DNA of 64,000 bases, from contig NZ_JARVCO010000002.1 of assembly GCF_034531395.1 (NCBI RefSeq), positions 248,001 to 312,000 on the forward strand, given 5' to 3'. Under the pieces are notes generated by a model. The model was not told where the DNA came from. It saw only the letters and a list, made by a program, of their open reading frames with translations, and searched no databases. Positions 1 through 8,477 of the stretch are shown piece by piece; positions within the stretch are counted from its first letter, which is position 1; each line of letters starts with the position of its first letter. The position numbers and the translations under genes are program-made. The DNA is from Pontiella agarivorans. GTDB lineage: Bacteria > Verrucomicrobiota > Kiritimatiellia > Kiritimatiellales > Pontiellaceae.

Positions 1-1
1 C

Positions 2-118
2 TATGGACTGCTGTACATCAAAACGCGTGATATCTGGGCGGCAATTATCGCGCATGGAACGACTAATTTTGTACTGGGCCTCTACGTTTTGAAGTACGGG
101 CAGTATCACTTTTGGTAA
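2..118 (+). CDS. CPBP-family (CAAX/Abi) intramembrane protease, 3' end only
   Basis: Only the last 38 codons are in the window; the 5' part lies upstream. The visible peptide is hydrophobic and holds IIAHGTTN, which matches the HxxxN motif of CPBP glutamic-type intramembrane proteases, followed by one more membrane segment and a short polar tail. In the family this His/Asn motif lies near the active site in a late transmembrane helix, which fits its position here close to the C-terminus. The substrate cannot be inferred. The identification rests on one motif and on hydrophobicity. Confidence 0.55.
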   Translation, partial: YGLLYIKTRDIWAAIIAHGTTNFVLGLYVLKYGQYHFW

Positions 119-212
119 CCGTTTTTTCAAATGCTGGGATGAGGGTTGTTTTTGGCTAAAAACCGCTTGCAAAGCCCGGAGTGCTCATCTATCTTCCCTC
201 CTCACTTTTAGC

Positions 213-304
213 GGAAAGATGACTGAGTGGCTGAAGGTGCTGGACTGCTAATCCGGTGTACTCCTTACGGGGTACCGAGGGTTCGAATCCCTCTCTTTCC
301 GCCA
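213..304 (+). tRNA. tRNA-Ser (anticodon GCT), CCA encoded
   Basis: The 7-bp acceptor stem GGAAAGA/TCTTTCC closes the molecule, with discriminator G at 301 and an encoded CCA at 302-304. The anticodon loop C-T-GCT-A-A (245-251) puts GCT at 247-249, reading AGC/AGU. A long variable arm (about 258-277) marks it as class II, as expected for serine, and GTTCGAATCC forms the T arm. A T-rich terminator follows immediately. No repeat of the 3' end was seen elsewhere in the window, so there is no sign of an integrated element. Confidence 0.97.
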
Positions 305-312
305 TTATTTAA

Positions 313-340
313 ACCGCCGGTTTTGCCGGCGGTTTTTTTT
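313..340 (+). terminator. Rho-independent terminator of tRNA-Ser
   Basis: An 8-bp GC-rich stem (ACCGCCGG / CCGGCGGT) with a short TTTTG loop is followed by a run of eight T. It starts nine bases after the encoded CCA, so it ends the tRNA transcript. Confidence 0.9.
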
Positions 341-857
341 GTCTGCAGTTAACCGCCGATTAACGGAATCCCGCCGGATCTTCTTTCGTTTCTCGAAACT
401 CGACGTAATGTTCTGTGCCTTTATCCATTTCGCTCTGACAGTAGACATGCTCCCGTTTTGTTAACAGACCCCGGGAATAACCGGATGTCTTATGAACCGC
501 TGCAAACCTGAATATACCGAAAAGAGCGAATCTGAATGGAAAAAATATTATAATTAATAAGGAAATGACCATATTCCCCGTGGGGGGGCTCTTATAGCCT
601 GATAAGTCAAAAGTCATTTGTGTCATTAGAGCGGATGATTCGAATATTCGGGGGAGTGCAAGGCAAAGCTGTTTAATGTCGACGGTCTGTTTGGTGTCAA
701 AGAGCGCCGTATGGGCAATACAATGAACTTTCAAGAGATATAGATCCGGAAAATGCCTATGGGATTATAGTGCTGATGTAAGGGATTAAAATTAAGGATA
801 ATAGGCAGAATCTTTGTATCTTTGTACCATCAAGTTAAATAGAGCAGGAGGGTATCG
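341..857. other. Intergenic region, no convincing gene
   Basis: This 517-bp stretch is AT-richer than its surroundings. One open frame exists on the minus strand (734 down to 360, 124 codons, TTG start). It has no clear ribosome binding site and no recognisable motif, although one hydrophobic stretch is present, so I do not call it. The last 20 bases contain the strong AGGAGG ribosome binding site of the gene starting at 858. Confidence 0.5.
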
Positions 858-2720
858 ATGGACGTAAAGAGGGATGGAAAAGCCAAGGGAGTTGTCAAAG
901 GTGCGCCAAGCGGGTTTGTGATCAGTTTGGGCATCCATGCTGCCGCGTTTTTTCTGGCAGGGCTTTTTGTGGTGTTCACAGTGGTTCAGAAAGAGGAGAA
1001 AAAATTTGTTCCGCCAAAACCGGTGGATCGTCCGAAAATGAAGCTGAAGAAGCCGAAGGTAAATGTGAAGAAGTCATCGAAACCGAAGCAGACACAGCGG
1101 ATTGTGACTCAGGTTCGGAAGGCCAGTATGCCGGATATCCAGTTACCGGAAATGAGTGGAATCGGTGATGGGCTTGCGGGGGATATCGGCGGGTTTGAAA
1201 TTGTTCCCAATCTTGAAGAGGTAACGCTGTTCGGTGGTGGTCAGACAATTGGTAATGATTTCGTCGGAACGTTTTATGATTTTAAACGTGATCGGCAGGG
1301 GCGACCCAGAAACTCTACGGACACGGACAGCTTTAAAACAGATATCGCCAAATTCATTCGCAGTGGCTGGCGGACATCCGCGCTGGCTCAGTTCTATCGT
1401 TCTCCAAAAAAACTGTATGCTACCTCATTTATGGTGCCCACCGTACGTTCCTCCACGGCACCGACAGCTTTTGGGGAACCGGAGACCGGAGGCTGGTGCT
1501 GGATGGCGCATTATAAAGGTCAGCTGGTTCACAAGGACGGCATCACCTTCCGTTTCCGGGGGCAGGGCGATGATATTCTGGTGGTGCGTGTGGACGGCAA
1601 AGAGGTGCTGAATGCCAGTTGGCCGGGTACGGCCGAGGAAATTTCCAAGTGGCAGTCTAATGATTCAAAAAACCGGACCTACAAACTCGGAAATAATACT
1701 GCGGTTATCGGAGACTGGATTACGTTGGAACCGGGGGTTCCGCTCGATATGGAAGTCATTTGCGGGGAAGTGCCCGGTGGTCATTTTGATATGATGCTGG
1801 TGGTTGAAGAAGAGGGGGTGGACTATGAACTCAATTCGCAACAGGGGCCCATTCTTCCCATGTTTAAAACGGCGGAGCCGAATCATGATCTGCGGGACCG
1901 GATTTATGAACATTTAGTCGAGGGAGAATGTTTTATTGAGGGCGGTCCGGTGTTCAGCGATTTTACTTCGGGGGGAAATGTCGAAGTTTTGGATGCCCCG
2001 GCTGTGGATGTTGAGCCGGCTGTTGCTTCCTCTGAAAGCCCGGAAGAATCCGCGGTTCGGCTATGGTCGCTTAAAAACGGTGAAATTCTGGAGGGCATAT
2101 ATGTCAGTTCAATCGGCAAAAGCGTGGTGCTGAAAAGCCTTCAGGGAAAACAGATGAAAGTGCCGGTGGATGAGCTGAACGATGAAGATCTGGCATTCAT
2201 TACGCTCGCGAATCCGCCGGAGTTCGAGATTGGCTTCACGAAGCAGAGTTCTCAGCGAATCATCGAAACTTCTCCGTTTCTTAATGAAGAGGCTCCGCGT
2301 GTCTTTGACTGGACGTTTGGTTTGAAGATCCGGCAGGTCAATACCCGGGAATATCCTCATCCGCTCACCATCGAAATGTTTGCTGTCGGTGAGCAGTATC
2401 TTGATGATGATAAGTTTATTCTGCTGGATCGTCAGGTTACAGAATTTGTTCCGACAAAAGAAAACGACCGGGAAAAGGTGTTCAGGAGCAATAACGCCGT
2501 GGAACTGATGAATTACAATATGCATTCTCAGCAGTTCGGTCATAAGTATATGGGATATTTAATTACCGTAACGGATGCCCGTGGCGAAATTATTCAGTAC
2601 GAAGCATCGAACGACTGGCTTTTCCTGGGATTGGAAAATCTGAAGAAGGTTCCCTTGGGCGGATTTTTCGATAAAACTTGCCGGAGGGTTCATCCGTCGG
2701 GGCCGAAACGGGACTATTAA
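858..2720 (+). CDS. TonB-like anchored protein with PA14-like and SHD1-like domains
   Basis: 620 aa. The N-terminus has one membrane segment (about 19-43) with SLGIH, giving S23 and H27. TonB has the same S-x3-H spacing (S16/H20) in the helix that contacts ExbB/ExbD. A Lys/Pro-rich stretch (45-90) and a block MPDIQLPEMSG follow, the latter closely shared with the protein at 57572-58939. Residues about 125-330 resemble a PA14-type beta module. Residues about 395-450 (AVRLWSLKNGEILEG... VPVDELNDEDLAFI) look like an SLA1-homology (SHD1-like) repeat. No TonB C-terminal domain is visible. AGGAGG precedes the ATG. Function is unknown; an energised or structural envelope role is inference. Confidence 0.6.
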   Translation: MDVKRDGKAKGVVKGAPSGFVISLGIHAAAFFLAGLFVVFTVVQKEEKKFVPPKPVDRPKMKLKKPKVNVKKSSKPKQTQRIVTQVRKASMPDIQLPEMSGIGDGLAGDIGGFEIVPNLEEVTLFGGGQTIGNDFVGTFYDFKRDRQGRPRNSTDTDSFKTDIAKFIRSGWRTSALAQFYRSPKKLYATSFMVPTVRSSTAPTAFGEPETGGWCWMAHYKGQLVHKDGITFRFRGQGDDILVVRVDGKEVLNASWPGTAEEISKWQSNDSKNRTYKLGNNTAVIGDWITLEPGVPLDMEVICGEVPGGHFDMMLVVEEEGVDYELNSQQGPILPMFKTAEPNHDLRDRIYEHLVEGECFIEGGPVFSDFTSGGNVEVLDAPAVDVEPAVASSESPEESAVRLWSLKNGEILEGIYVSSIGKSVVLKSLQGKQMKVPVDELNDEDLAFITLANPPEFEIGFTKQSSQRIIETSPFLNEEAPRVFDWTFGLKIRQVNTREYPHPLTIEMFAVGEQYLDDDKFILLDRQVTEFVPTKENDREKVFRSNNAVELMNYNMHSQQFGHKYMGYLITVTDARGEIIQYEASNDWLFLGLENLKKVPLGGFFDKTCRRVHPSGPKRDY

Positions 2721-2746
2721 CCCGATCCATATCGGCTTTAAAATAC

Positions 2747-2775
2747 GGGGGTTCCGGTTTGTGGAGCCCCCTTTT
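2747..2775 (+). terminator. Terminator after the TonB-like gene
   Basis: GGGGGTTCC pairs with GGAGCCCCC (one G-T pair) around a 7-base loop, followed by TTTT. It separates the 858-2720 gene from hom. Confidence 0.7.
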
Positions 2776-2859
2776 AATGTCCTGAATTGGCTTGAGTCGA
2801 AAAGTCAAATCACTATGGTTGCGCTTCTCTTTTTTTGACCAGAAAGCAGGATATTATAG

Positions 2860-4161
2860 ATGAAAGAAATCAAAATCGGCATTCTCGGATTCGGCACAGT
2901 TGGGGCCGGTGTTGTGGAAGGGATTCAGAAAAATGGAAGCCTGATGGCCGAGCGTACCGGGATTACTCCGGTAGTTGCTAAGATTGCTGATCTCGATATT
3001 ACAACCGATCGCGGAATCACTGTGGATGATGGGGTGCTGACGACCGATGCGATGGCGGTAATTGCCGATCCGGAAATTGATCTGATTGTTGAGTTGGTCG
3101 GAGGAACCTCAATTGCGCGGACCTTCACGCTCGAAGCTCTGAAGCAGGGCAAGCCGGTCATTACCGCCAATAAGGCGCTTCTGGCGGATTACGGCGCGGA
3201 AATTTATAAAACTGCACGGGATAACAATACCGGGATCTATTACGAGGCGGCCGTCGGAGGCGGTATTCCGATTCTGCGGTCCCAGCGTGCAGGGCTGATT
3301 GGAAACCAGATTGAAAGTATCTACGGAATCCTTAACGGCACCTGCAACTATATCCTCACACGAATGGAGCGCGAAGGCCTTCCTTTTGATGAAATTCTGG
3401 CCGACGCACAAGCGCTCGGTTATGCTGAAACCCCGCCGGACCTGGATATCGATGGGATCGATACAGCACACAAGGCCGTTGTGCTGGCATCGATGGCCTA
3501 TGGCGCCCCCGTGCCTATGTCGGCCTGCCCGACCAGCGGAATTCGCGGACTCTCTGCCTCGGAAATCGAAAATGCCGATGAATTGGGTTATCAGATCAAG
3601 CTGCTGGCGATCATCAAAGACAATAACGGCGAAGTTGAACTTTCCGTGGAACCGGCACTGGTTCCGAAAGAGCATATGATTGCATCGGTTGCGGATTCCT
3701 TTAATGCCGTTTTTGTGAAGGGCGACATCGTTGATGATACCATGTATTACGGTCGTGGTGCCGGGCGTTTGCCGACTGGGTCGGCCGTCATCGGCGATAT
3801 TATGGAAGCAGCATCCGATACCCTGAACAGGGTCGGTCCGCCGGTCAGCGTTACCATGATGCTGCAGAAAACGGAGCTGAAATACTGTTCGGCCGATAAT
3901 ATTGAGAAGCGTTGCTACATTCGCCTTTGTCTGGAAGACAAGCCCGGAGCGATGGCCAAAGTGATGAATATTTTTGGTGAACATAATATCAGTATTGCAT
4001 CTGTGGTTCAGAAAGAGCGTCATGAAAGCGGTCGTGCGCCGGTGGTGATGCTGACGCAGAAAGCCAGAGAATCGGAATTCGTCGGGGCGATGAATGCGAT
4101 CCAGGCACTGGATGTGTCCTGCGCCGAACCGATCCGTATGCGCCTTGAAGACTTTGGATAA
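2860..4161 (+). CDS. hom: Homoserine dehydrogenase
   Basis: 433 aa, the usual length of monofunctional enzymes carrying a regulatory domain. It reduces aspartate semialdehyde to homoserine with NAD(P)H, at the branch to threonine and methionine. The Rossmann motif GFGTVGAGV is at residues 8-16, the family signature region GILNGTCNYILTRM near 157-170, and a C-terminal ACT domain (from about 350, CYIRLCLEDKPGAMAKVM) indicates allosteric control, classically by threonine. It lies 65 bp upstream of lysC in the same direction, so the two steps flanking aspartate semialdehyde are probably cotranscribed. asd is not in the window. Confidence 0.96.
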   Translation: MKEIKIGILGFGTVGAGVVEGIQKNGSLMAERTGITPVVAKIADLDITTDRGITVDDGVLTTDAMAVIADPEIDLIVELVGGTSIARTFTLEALKQGKPVITANKALLADYGAEIYKTARDNNTGIYYEAAVGGGIPILRSQRAGLIGNQIESIYGILNGTCNYILTRMEREGLPFDEILADAQALGYAETPPDLDIDGIDTAHKAVVLASMAYGAPVPMSACPTSGIRGLSASEIENADELGYQIKLLAIIKDNNGEVELSVEPALVPKEHMIASVADSFNAVFVKGDIVDDTMYYGRGAGRLPTGSAVIGDIMEAASDTLNRVGPPVSVTMMLQKTELKYCSADNIEKRCYIRLCLEDKPGAMAKVMNIFGEHNISIASVVQKERHESGRAPVVMLTQKARESEFVGAMNAIQALDVSCAEPIRMRLEDFG

Positions 4162-4170
4162 TTCATGATG

Positions 4171-4211
4171 AACCCCTAAACACAGACGATGAAGTCTGTG
4201 TGCGAGGGTTT
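4171..4211 (+). other. Hairpin between hom and lysC
   Basis: ACACAGAC / GTCTGTGT (4180-4187 and 4194-4201) form a perfect 8-bp stem with a 6-base loop. AACCC and GGGTT outside it can extend the pairing across a small bulge. No T-run follows, so it does not look like an intrinsic terminator. It could stabilise or process the hom-lysC transcript. It is too small for a lysine riboswitch. Confidence 0.4.
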
Positions 4212-4226
4212 GAAAGAAGGTAAGAT

Positions 4227-5573
4227 ATGAAAGTAGTTAAATTCGGCGGCTCCTCCGTCGCGAATGCAGAGCAGATTTCCAAGATTATTGACATTGTGGT
4301 ATCCGATGCTGATCGCCGCATGGTGGTGGTGTCGGCTCCGGGAAAACGTTTCAGCGAGGATACCAAAGTTACTGATCTGCTGATTGCGCTCGGCGAAACA
4401 GTGCTGGCCGGAGACGACTATGAACCGGCTTTGGAAGAAGTGGTCGGCCGGTACGGCGAAATCCGGCAGGAACTGGATCTGCCGGAAACGATCATTCAAA
4501 CCATCCGGGCCGATCTGCAGGGACGTATTGAGAACCGCAGCTCCAACGACTTGCAGTTTATGGATACGATGAAAGCCTCCGGTGAGGATAACAACGCCAA
4601 GATTATTGCTGAAGCATTCATCAAAAAAGGCTGCCCGGCAAAATATGTCAACCCGGGCGCTGCCGGAATGCTGCTTTCTGACGAATTCGGCAACGCCGAG
4701 GTGCTTCCCGAATCTTTCGAGAATCTCGCTAAATTGAAATACGAAGCGGAGATTATCATTTTTCCGGGATTTTTCGGTTGTACCAAAAGTGGTGAAGTGG
4801 CGACGTTTCCTCGCGGCGGTTCTGACATCACCGGGGCTATTCTTGCGGCCGCTGTGAAGGCTGAAGTCTATGAAAATTTCACCGATGTGGATTCGGTCTG
4901 TGCAATGGATCCGCGGATTATCGACAACCCGCCGGCGATCGATTGTATGACGTACCGCGAAATGCGGGAGCTGGCCTATGCCGGTTTCGGCGTTTTTCAC
5001 GATGAGGCCATTATTCCCGCCGTTCATGCCGAAATTCCGATCTGCATCAAAAATACCAATAATCCGTCCGCACCGGGAACCATGGTGGTCCCTTCTCGCA
5101 AGCCGGAGCTCGGTTCGGTGGTCGGCATTTCCAGTGCTGACGGATTCAGTGCGATTTACATCGATAAATATATGATGAACCGCGAAGTCGGTTTCGGCCG
5201 GCGTTTACTCCAGATCCTGGAGGATGAAGGGATTCCTTTCGAGCACACGCCATCCGGTATCGATAACATGTCGGTTATCCTCCGCACATCGACGCTGTCT
5301 GACAAGGAAGCTGCTGTGCTCAGCCGGATCGAAAATGAGCTGGATCCGGATAAAGTGGTGATTGATCACGGCCTTTCGCTGGTTATGGTGGTGGGCGAAG
5401 GCATGCACTATACGCCCGGGATGGCCGCGAAAGCCACAGAGGCTTTCCATGCCTCCGGCGTAAACCTGGAAATGATTAACCAGGGGGCTTCCGAAATCAG
5501 CATGATGTTTGCTGTGAAAGATACGGATCGCATCATAGCCATCCGTTCTCTGGGCGCAGCGTTTTTCGGTTAG
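4227..5573 (+). CDS. lysC: Aspartate kinase (monofunctional)
   Basis: 448 aa, the size of E. coli LysC. It phosphorylates aspartate, the first step toward lysine, threonine and methionine. The kinase signature KFGGSSV is at residues 5-11 and FPRGGSDITGA lies near 190-205. The C-terminal third holds the paired ACT region (VVGISSADGFSAIYIDK and LVMVVGEGMHYTPGMAAKAT) that normally binds the feedback amino acid. The start follows GAAGG. It is downstream of hom and is closed by a strong terminator at 5599. Confidence 0.96.
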   Translation: MKVVKFGGSSVANAEQISKIIDIVVSDADRRMVVVSAPGKRFSEDTKVTDLLIALGETVLAGDDYEPALEEVVGRYGEIRQELDLPETIIQTIRADLQGRIENRSSNDLQFMDTMKASGEDNNAKIIAEAFIKKGCPAKYVNPGAAGMLLSDEFGNAEVLPESFENLAKLKYEAEIIIFPGFFGCTKSGEVATFPRGGSDITGAILAAAVKAEVYENFTDVDSVCAMDPRIIDNPPAIDCMTYREMRELAYAGFGVFHDEAIIPAVHAEIPICIKNTNNPSAPGTMVVPSRKPELGSVVGISSADGFSAIYIDKYMMNREVGFGRRLLQILEDEGIPFEHTPSGIDNMSVILRTSTLSDKEAAVLSRIENELDPDKVVIDHGLSLVMVVGEGMHYTPGMAAKATEAFHASGVNLEMINQGASEISMMFAVKDTDRIIAIRSLGAAFFG

Positions 5574-5598
5574 ACATTTCCAATCGCTGGAAATGAAA

Positions 5599-5633
5599 AC
5601 GGGTTTCCAATCATTGGAAACCCGTCTTTTTTT
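5599..5633 (+). terminator. Terminator after lysC, built on the 15-bp palindrome
   Basis: A perfect 12-bp stem with a 3-base loop occupies 5599-5625 and is followed by C and eight T. Its core (5605-5619) is TTCCAATCATTGGAA, an exact copy of the dispersed palindrome. A second copy with a C-A mismatch sits just upstream at 5578-5592. The stem can act on transcripts from either side, and ppc converges from the right. Confidence 0.93.
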
Positions 5634-5668
5634 TCCGGCCGTTGGATAGGGCCTTTCTCGACAGAAAA

Positions 5669-8329
5669 TCAGCCGGTATTTTTCATCGCGGCGGAAATGC
5701 CGGCAATGGTCACCATCAGGGCGTCTTCCAGTACTTCGGGATGGTTTTCATCTTTTTTGATCCGTCGCAGCACTTCACCTTGCAACAGGTTCAGCGGGTC
5801 GGCATAGGGATTGCGGACGAGCACCGATGCTCGCAGGGTTTCCCGTTCAGTTTTCACCGGCAGGTTTTTCACAATGTGTTCTGCAGTCTGTTTGGTGAGT
5901 GCCAGTTTTTCGCGGAGTGTGCGGCCGAGCGGTTTCAGTTCATCTGATGCCAGGCAGTCGTCGTAGTATTCCGCAACACGTGCATCGGCTTTGCACAGGA
6001 CCATATCGAGCATATCCATGAAAAAATAAAAAAACGGCCACTGCTCAATCATTTCCTGAAGAACAGGTTCTTTTCCGTCATCCACGGCGGCTTTCAGGGC
6101 TTCTCCGATGCCCAGCCAAGCGGGCAGCATCAGGCGGATCTGCGTCCAGGCGAAGACCCAGGGAATGGCTCGTAGGCTTTCAATGCCCCTGCCGGTTTTC
6201 CGTTTAGCCGGACGGCTGCCGATATAGAGCCGTCCCAGTTCCTGTTCGGGGGTAACCTGCCGGAAATATTTCACGAAGTCAGGATGGTCCCGGACGATAT
6301 CGCGGTAGGCCGTGCACGAAATATCCGACATCCGGTCCATCAGTTCCCGCCATTCCGGGCGGGCAACGGGCGGCGGGGCCAGCGTGGCTTCCGTGACGGC
6401 GGCCGTATATTGCATCAGATTGAAAACGGCATTGTCCGGGATGGAATATTTCTGCTGAATCACTTCGCCCTGTTCCGTAACCCGTATACGGCCGTCAACG
6501 GTTCCCGGGGCCTGGGCGAGCAGGGCATGCTCAACCGGTCCGCCGCCGCGGCCCACTGAGCCGCCGCGACCGTGAAACAGGTTCATCCGGATGCCGAATT
6601 CCTTTGCCACACGGGTGAGTGTTTCCTGGGCTTTATACTGAGCCCAGCTGGCGGCCAGTTTCCCCGCATCTTTACCGGAATCGGAATAACCGATCATCAC
6701 TTCCTGATCGCCCTGAATATCCTGAGCATACCACGGAATGGAAAACAGGCGTTCCATCGTTTTTCCACAGTTTTCCAGATCGGCCAGCGTTTCAAAAAGC
6801 GGAACAACGCGCAGCGGGCGGGTGATGCCGGCTTCTTTCTGCAGCAAGCGTACCGCCAGTATGTCCGAAGGTGAACCGGCCATTGAAATGACGTAAGCGC
6901 CCAGTCCGTCACGCGGCAACGTGGCCACCACATCCAGAGTATTCATCAGTTCCTGCTGTTCCGGGGTGAAAGGCATATCGGCCGGAATCAGCGGGCGCCG
7001 GTTTTGGCATTCGGCAATGAGGAAGGTCTGGCGTTTTTCTTCGTCCCATTCTTTATAGGAACCAAGTCCAAGATATTCCGTAATGGCATTGATGGCCTCT
7101 TCATGACGCGGTGCTTCCTGCCGGATATCGAGGCGGGCGAGCGACAGTCCGAAACACGAGACGCGGCGGATCAGGCTGAGAAGGCTTCGGTCGGCGATCA
7201 GATCGCCGTTGTTTTCCTTGAGAGAGCGGTAGCAGATTTTGAGCTGCTCGAGCAGTTCATCGGTGTTGTAATAGATGTCGGTTTTCGGAATGCCCTTTTT
7301 GCCTGTCAGTCGGGCCTCGCACCATTTTTTGGTGAGACTCATTTTAGTGCGGATACCACGCAGAAATACCCGGTAGGGCTCGCGGGCATCGCCCACACAG
7401 CAGGCGCGCAATTCTTCGCTGCAGTTTTCCATGGAAAGACGCAGGATGAGTTTGTTGATTTCCCGGTGATAGAGATCGGCTGCCATCCAGCGCGAACGCA
7501 GAGAAACCTCTCGGGTCACTTCGGCGGTTACATTGGGGTTTCCATCGCGGTCGCCGCCCATCCAGGAGGCAATGCGGATCGGGCAGCAGTCGATCGGCAG
7601 CTTTTCGCCCAGTGTCTGTTCCGCGATACGGTCAAGGCTTCGCATGTAGCGGGGCACGGCCTCCCAGAGAATTTCCTCAATAATGGCCATGCCCCATTTG
7701 GCCTCTTCAACGGGGGTGGGGCGGGAGCGACGGATTTCATCGGTCTGCCAGATGGCGGTAATCAGGATTTCCAGATCGGAGCGCAGTTCGGCCTGTTCAA
7801 AGGGGGTGAGATTCAGTCGGTCCTGCTTGGCCAGCAGGCTGGATATTTTACTGTTTTTCTGAATCAGCGTGCGCCGTTTAACCTCGGTTGGATGGGCCGT
7901 CAGCACCAGTTCAATTTCCATGCGGCTGAGCGTTTCAAGAATCTCTTTTTTCGGGATGCCCTGTTCGACCAGTTCGGGCAGCAGCTCTTCGAGTTTGCTG
8001 TACTGTTCGCTCAAAGCGTCTTCGGCATGGTTGCGGTGACAGCGCATCGAGTGATAGTTCTCGGCAATGTTGGCCATATTCAGAAAGTGGCCGAATGCCC
8101 GGGCCAGCGTCAGGGTATCCTCATCATCCAGTCCGCGAATCAGTTCCCGCAGTTTTTGCGCCGCACCTTCATCCTGATCGTTGCGCGAAGCTTTTGAAAG
8201 CGCGCGGATTTCCTCGACCCGTTCATAGAGTCGCTCGCCCGCCTGAGCTTTCAGGGTGCGTCCGAGGATTTCGCCGAGTAAGCGGATATCTTTTCGCAAC
8301 GGGGTTTGTGTTTCGTCCAGTTTTACCAT
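5669..8329 (-). CDS. ppc: Phosphoenolpyruvate carboxylase
   Basis: About 886 aa from the start chosen here. It carboxylates PEP to oxaloacetate, refilling the C4 pool that also feeds the aspartate pathway next door. The catalytic His motif VLTAHPTEVKRR, the GGDRDGNP motif, GYSDSGKDAG, FHGRGGSVGRGGGP and the C-terminal NTG are all present, so the enzyme looks complete. An upstream in-frame ATG at 8383 would add 18 residues without family similarity. MVKLDETQTPLRKD at 8329 fits PEPC N-termini better. It converges on lysC and is divergent from the SDR gene. Confidence 0.96.
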   Translation of the reverse strand: MVKLDETQTPLRKDIRLLGEILGRTLKAQAGERLYERVEEIRALSKASRNDQDEGAAQKLRELIRGLDDEDTLTLARAFGHFLNMANIAENYHSMRCHRNHAEDALSEQYSKLEELLPELVEQGIPKKEILETLSRMEIELVLTAHPTEVKRRTLIQKNSKISSLLAKQDRLNLTPFEQAELRSDLEILITAIWQTDEIRRSRPTPVEEAKWGMAIIEEILWEAVPRYMRSLDRIAEQTLGEKLPIDCCPIRIASWMGGDRDGNPNVTAEVTREVSLRSRWMAADLYHREINKLILRLSMENCSEELRACCVGDAREPYRVFLRGIRTKMSLTKKWCEARLTGKKGIPKTDIYYNTDELLEQLKICYRSLKENNGDLIADRSLLSLIRRVSCFGLSLARLDIRQEAPRHEEAINAITEYLGLGSYKEWDEEKRQTFLIAECQNRRPLIPADMPFTPEQQELMNTLDVVATLPRDGLGAYVISMAGSPSDILAVRLLQKEAGITRPLRVVPLFETLADLENCGKTMERLFSIPWYAQDIQGDQEVMIGYSDSGKDAGKLAASWAQYKAQETLTRVAKEFGIRMNLFHGRGGSVGRGGGPVEHALLAQAPGTVDGRIRVTEQGEVIQQKYSIPDNAVFNLMQYTAAVTEATLAPPPVARPEWRELMDRMSDISCTAYRDIVRDHPDFVKYFRQVTPEQELGRLYIGSRPAKRKTGRGIESLRAIPWVFAWTQIRLMLPAWLGIGEALKAAVDDGKEPVLQEMIEQWPFFYFFMDMLDMVLCKADARVAEYYDDCLASDELKPLGRTLREKLALTKQTAEHIVKNLPVKTERETLRASVLVRNPYADPLNLLQGEVLRRIKKDENHPEVLEDALMVTIAGISAAMKNTG

Positions 8330-8477
8330 GATTTTTCCGTCCGTGAATTTCGGGAAAGGTACCGGGAATCCGGCGCGTTGCAATTTTAAATGGTATAAAA
8401 TTGGTCCGGTATCAAGGCGGGCCGGTCAGGGTGTGGTTCTTGACCTGCCGCGGCAATTCCGATTTTATGGCGGGCTT

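Noticed and set aside
213-304. tRNA-Ser as an integration site of a mobile island
   Set aside because: No integrase gene and no repeat of the tRNA 3' end were seen in the window.
360-734. 124-codon minus-strand ORF
   Set aside because: TTG start, no ribosome binding site, no motif and no neighbour support. Probably chance in AT-rich DNA.
4171-4211. Lysine riboswitch upstream of lysC
   Set aside because: The hom-lysC gap of 65 bp holds only one hairpin and is far too small for the lysine aptamer.
7004-8197. Long ORF antisense to ppc (397 codons)
   Set aside because: A shadow of the conserved PEPC gene, rich in Phe/Gly/Gln and without domain signature.
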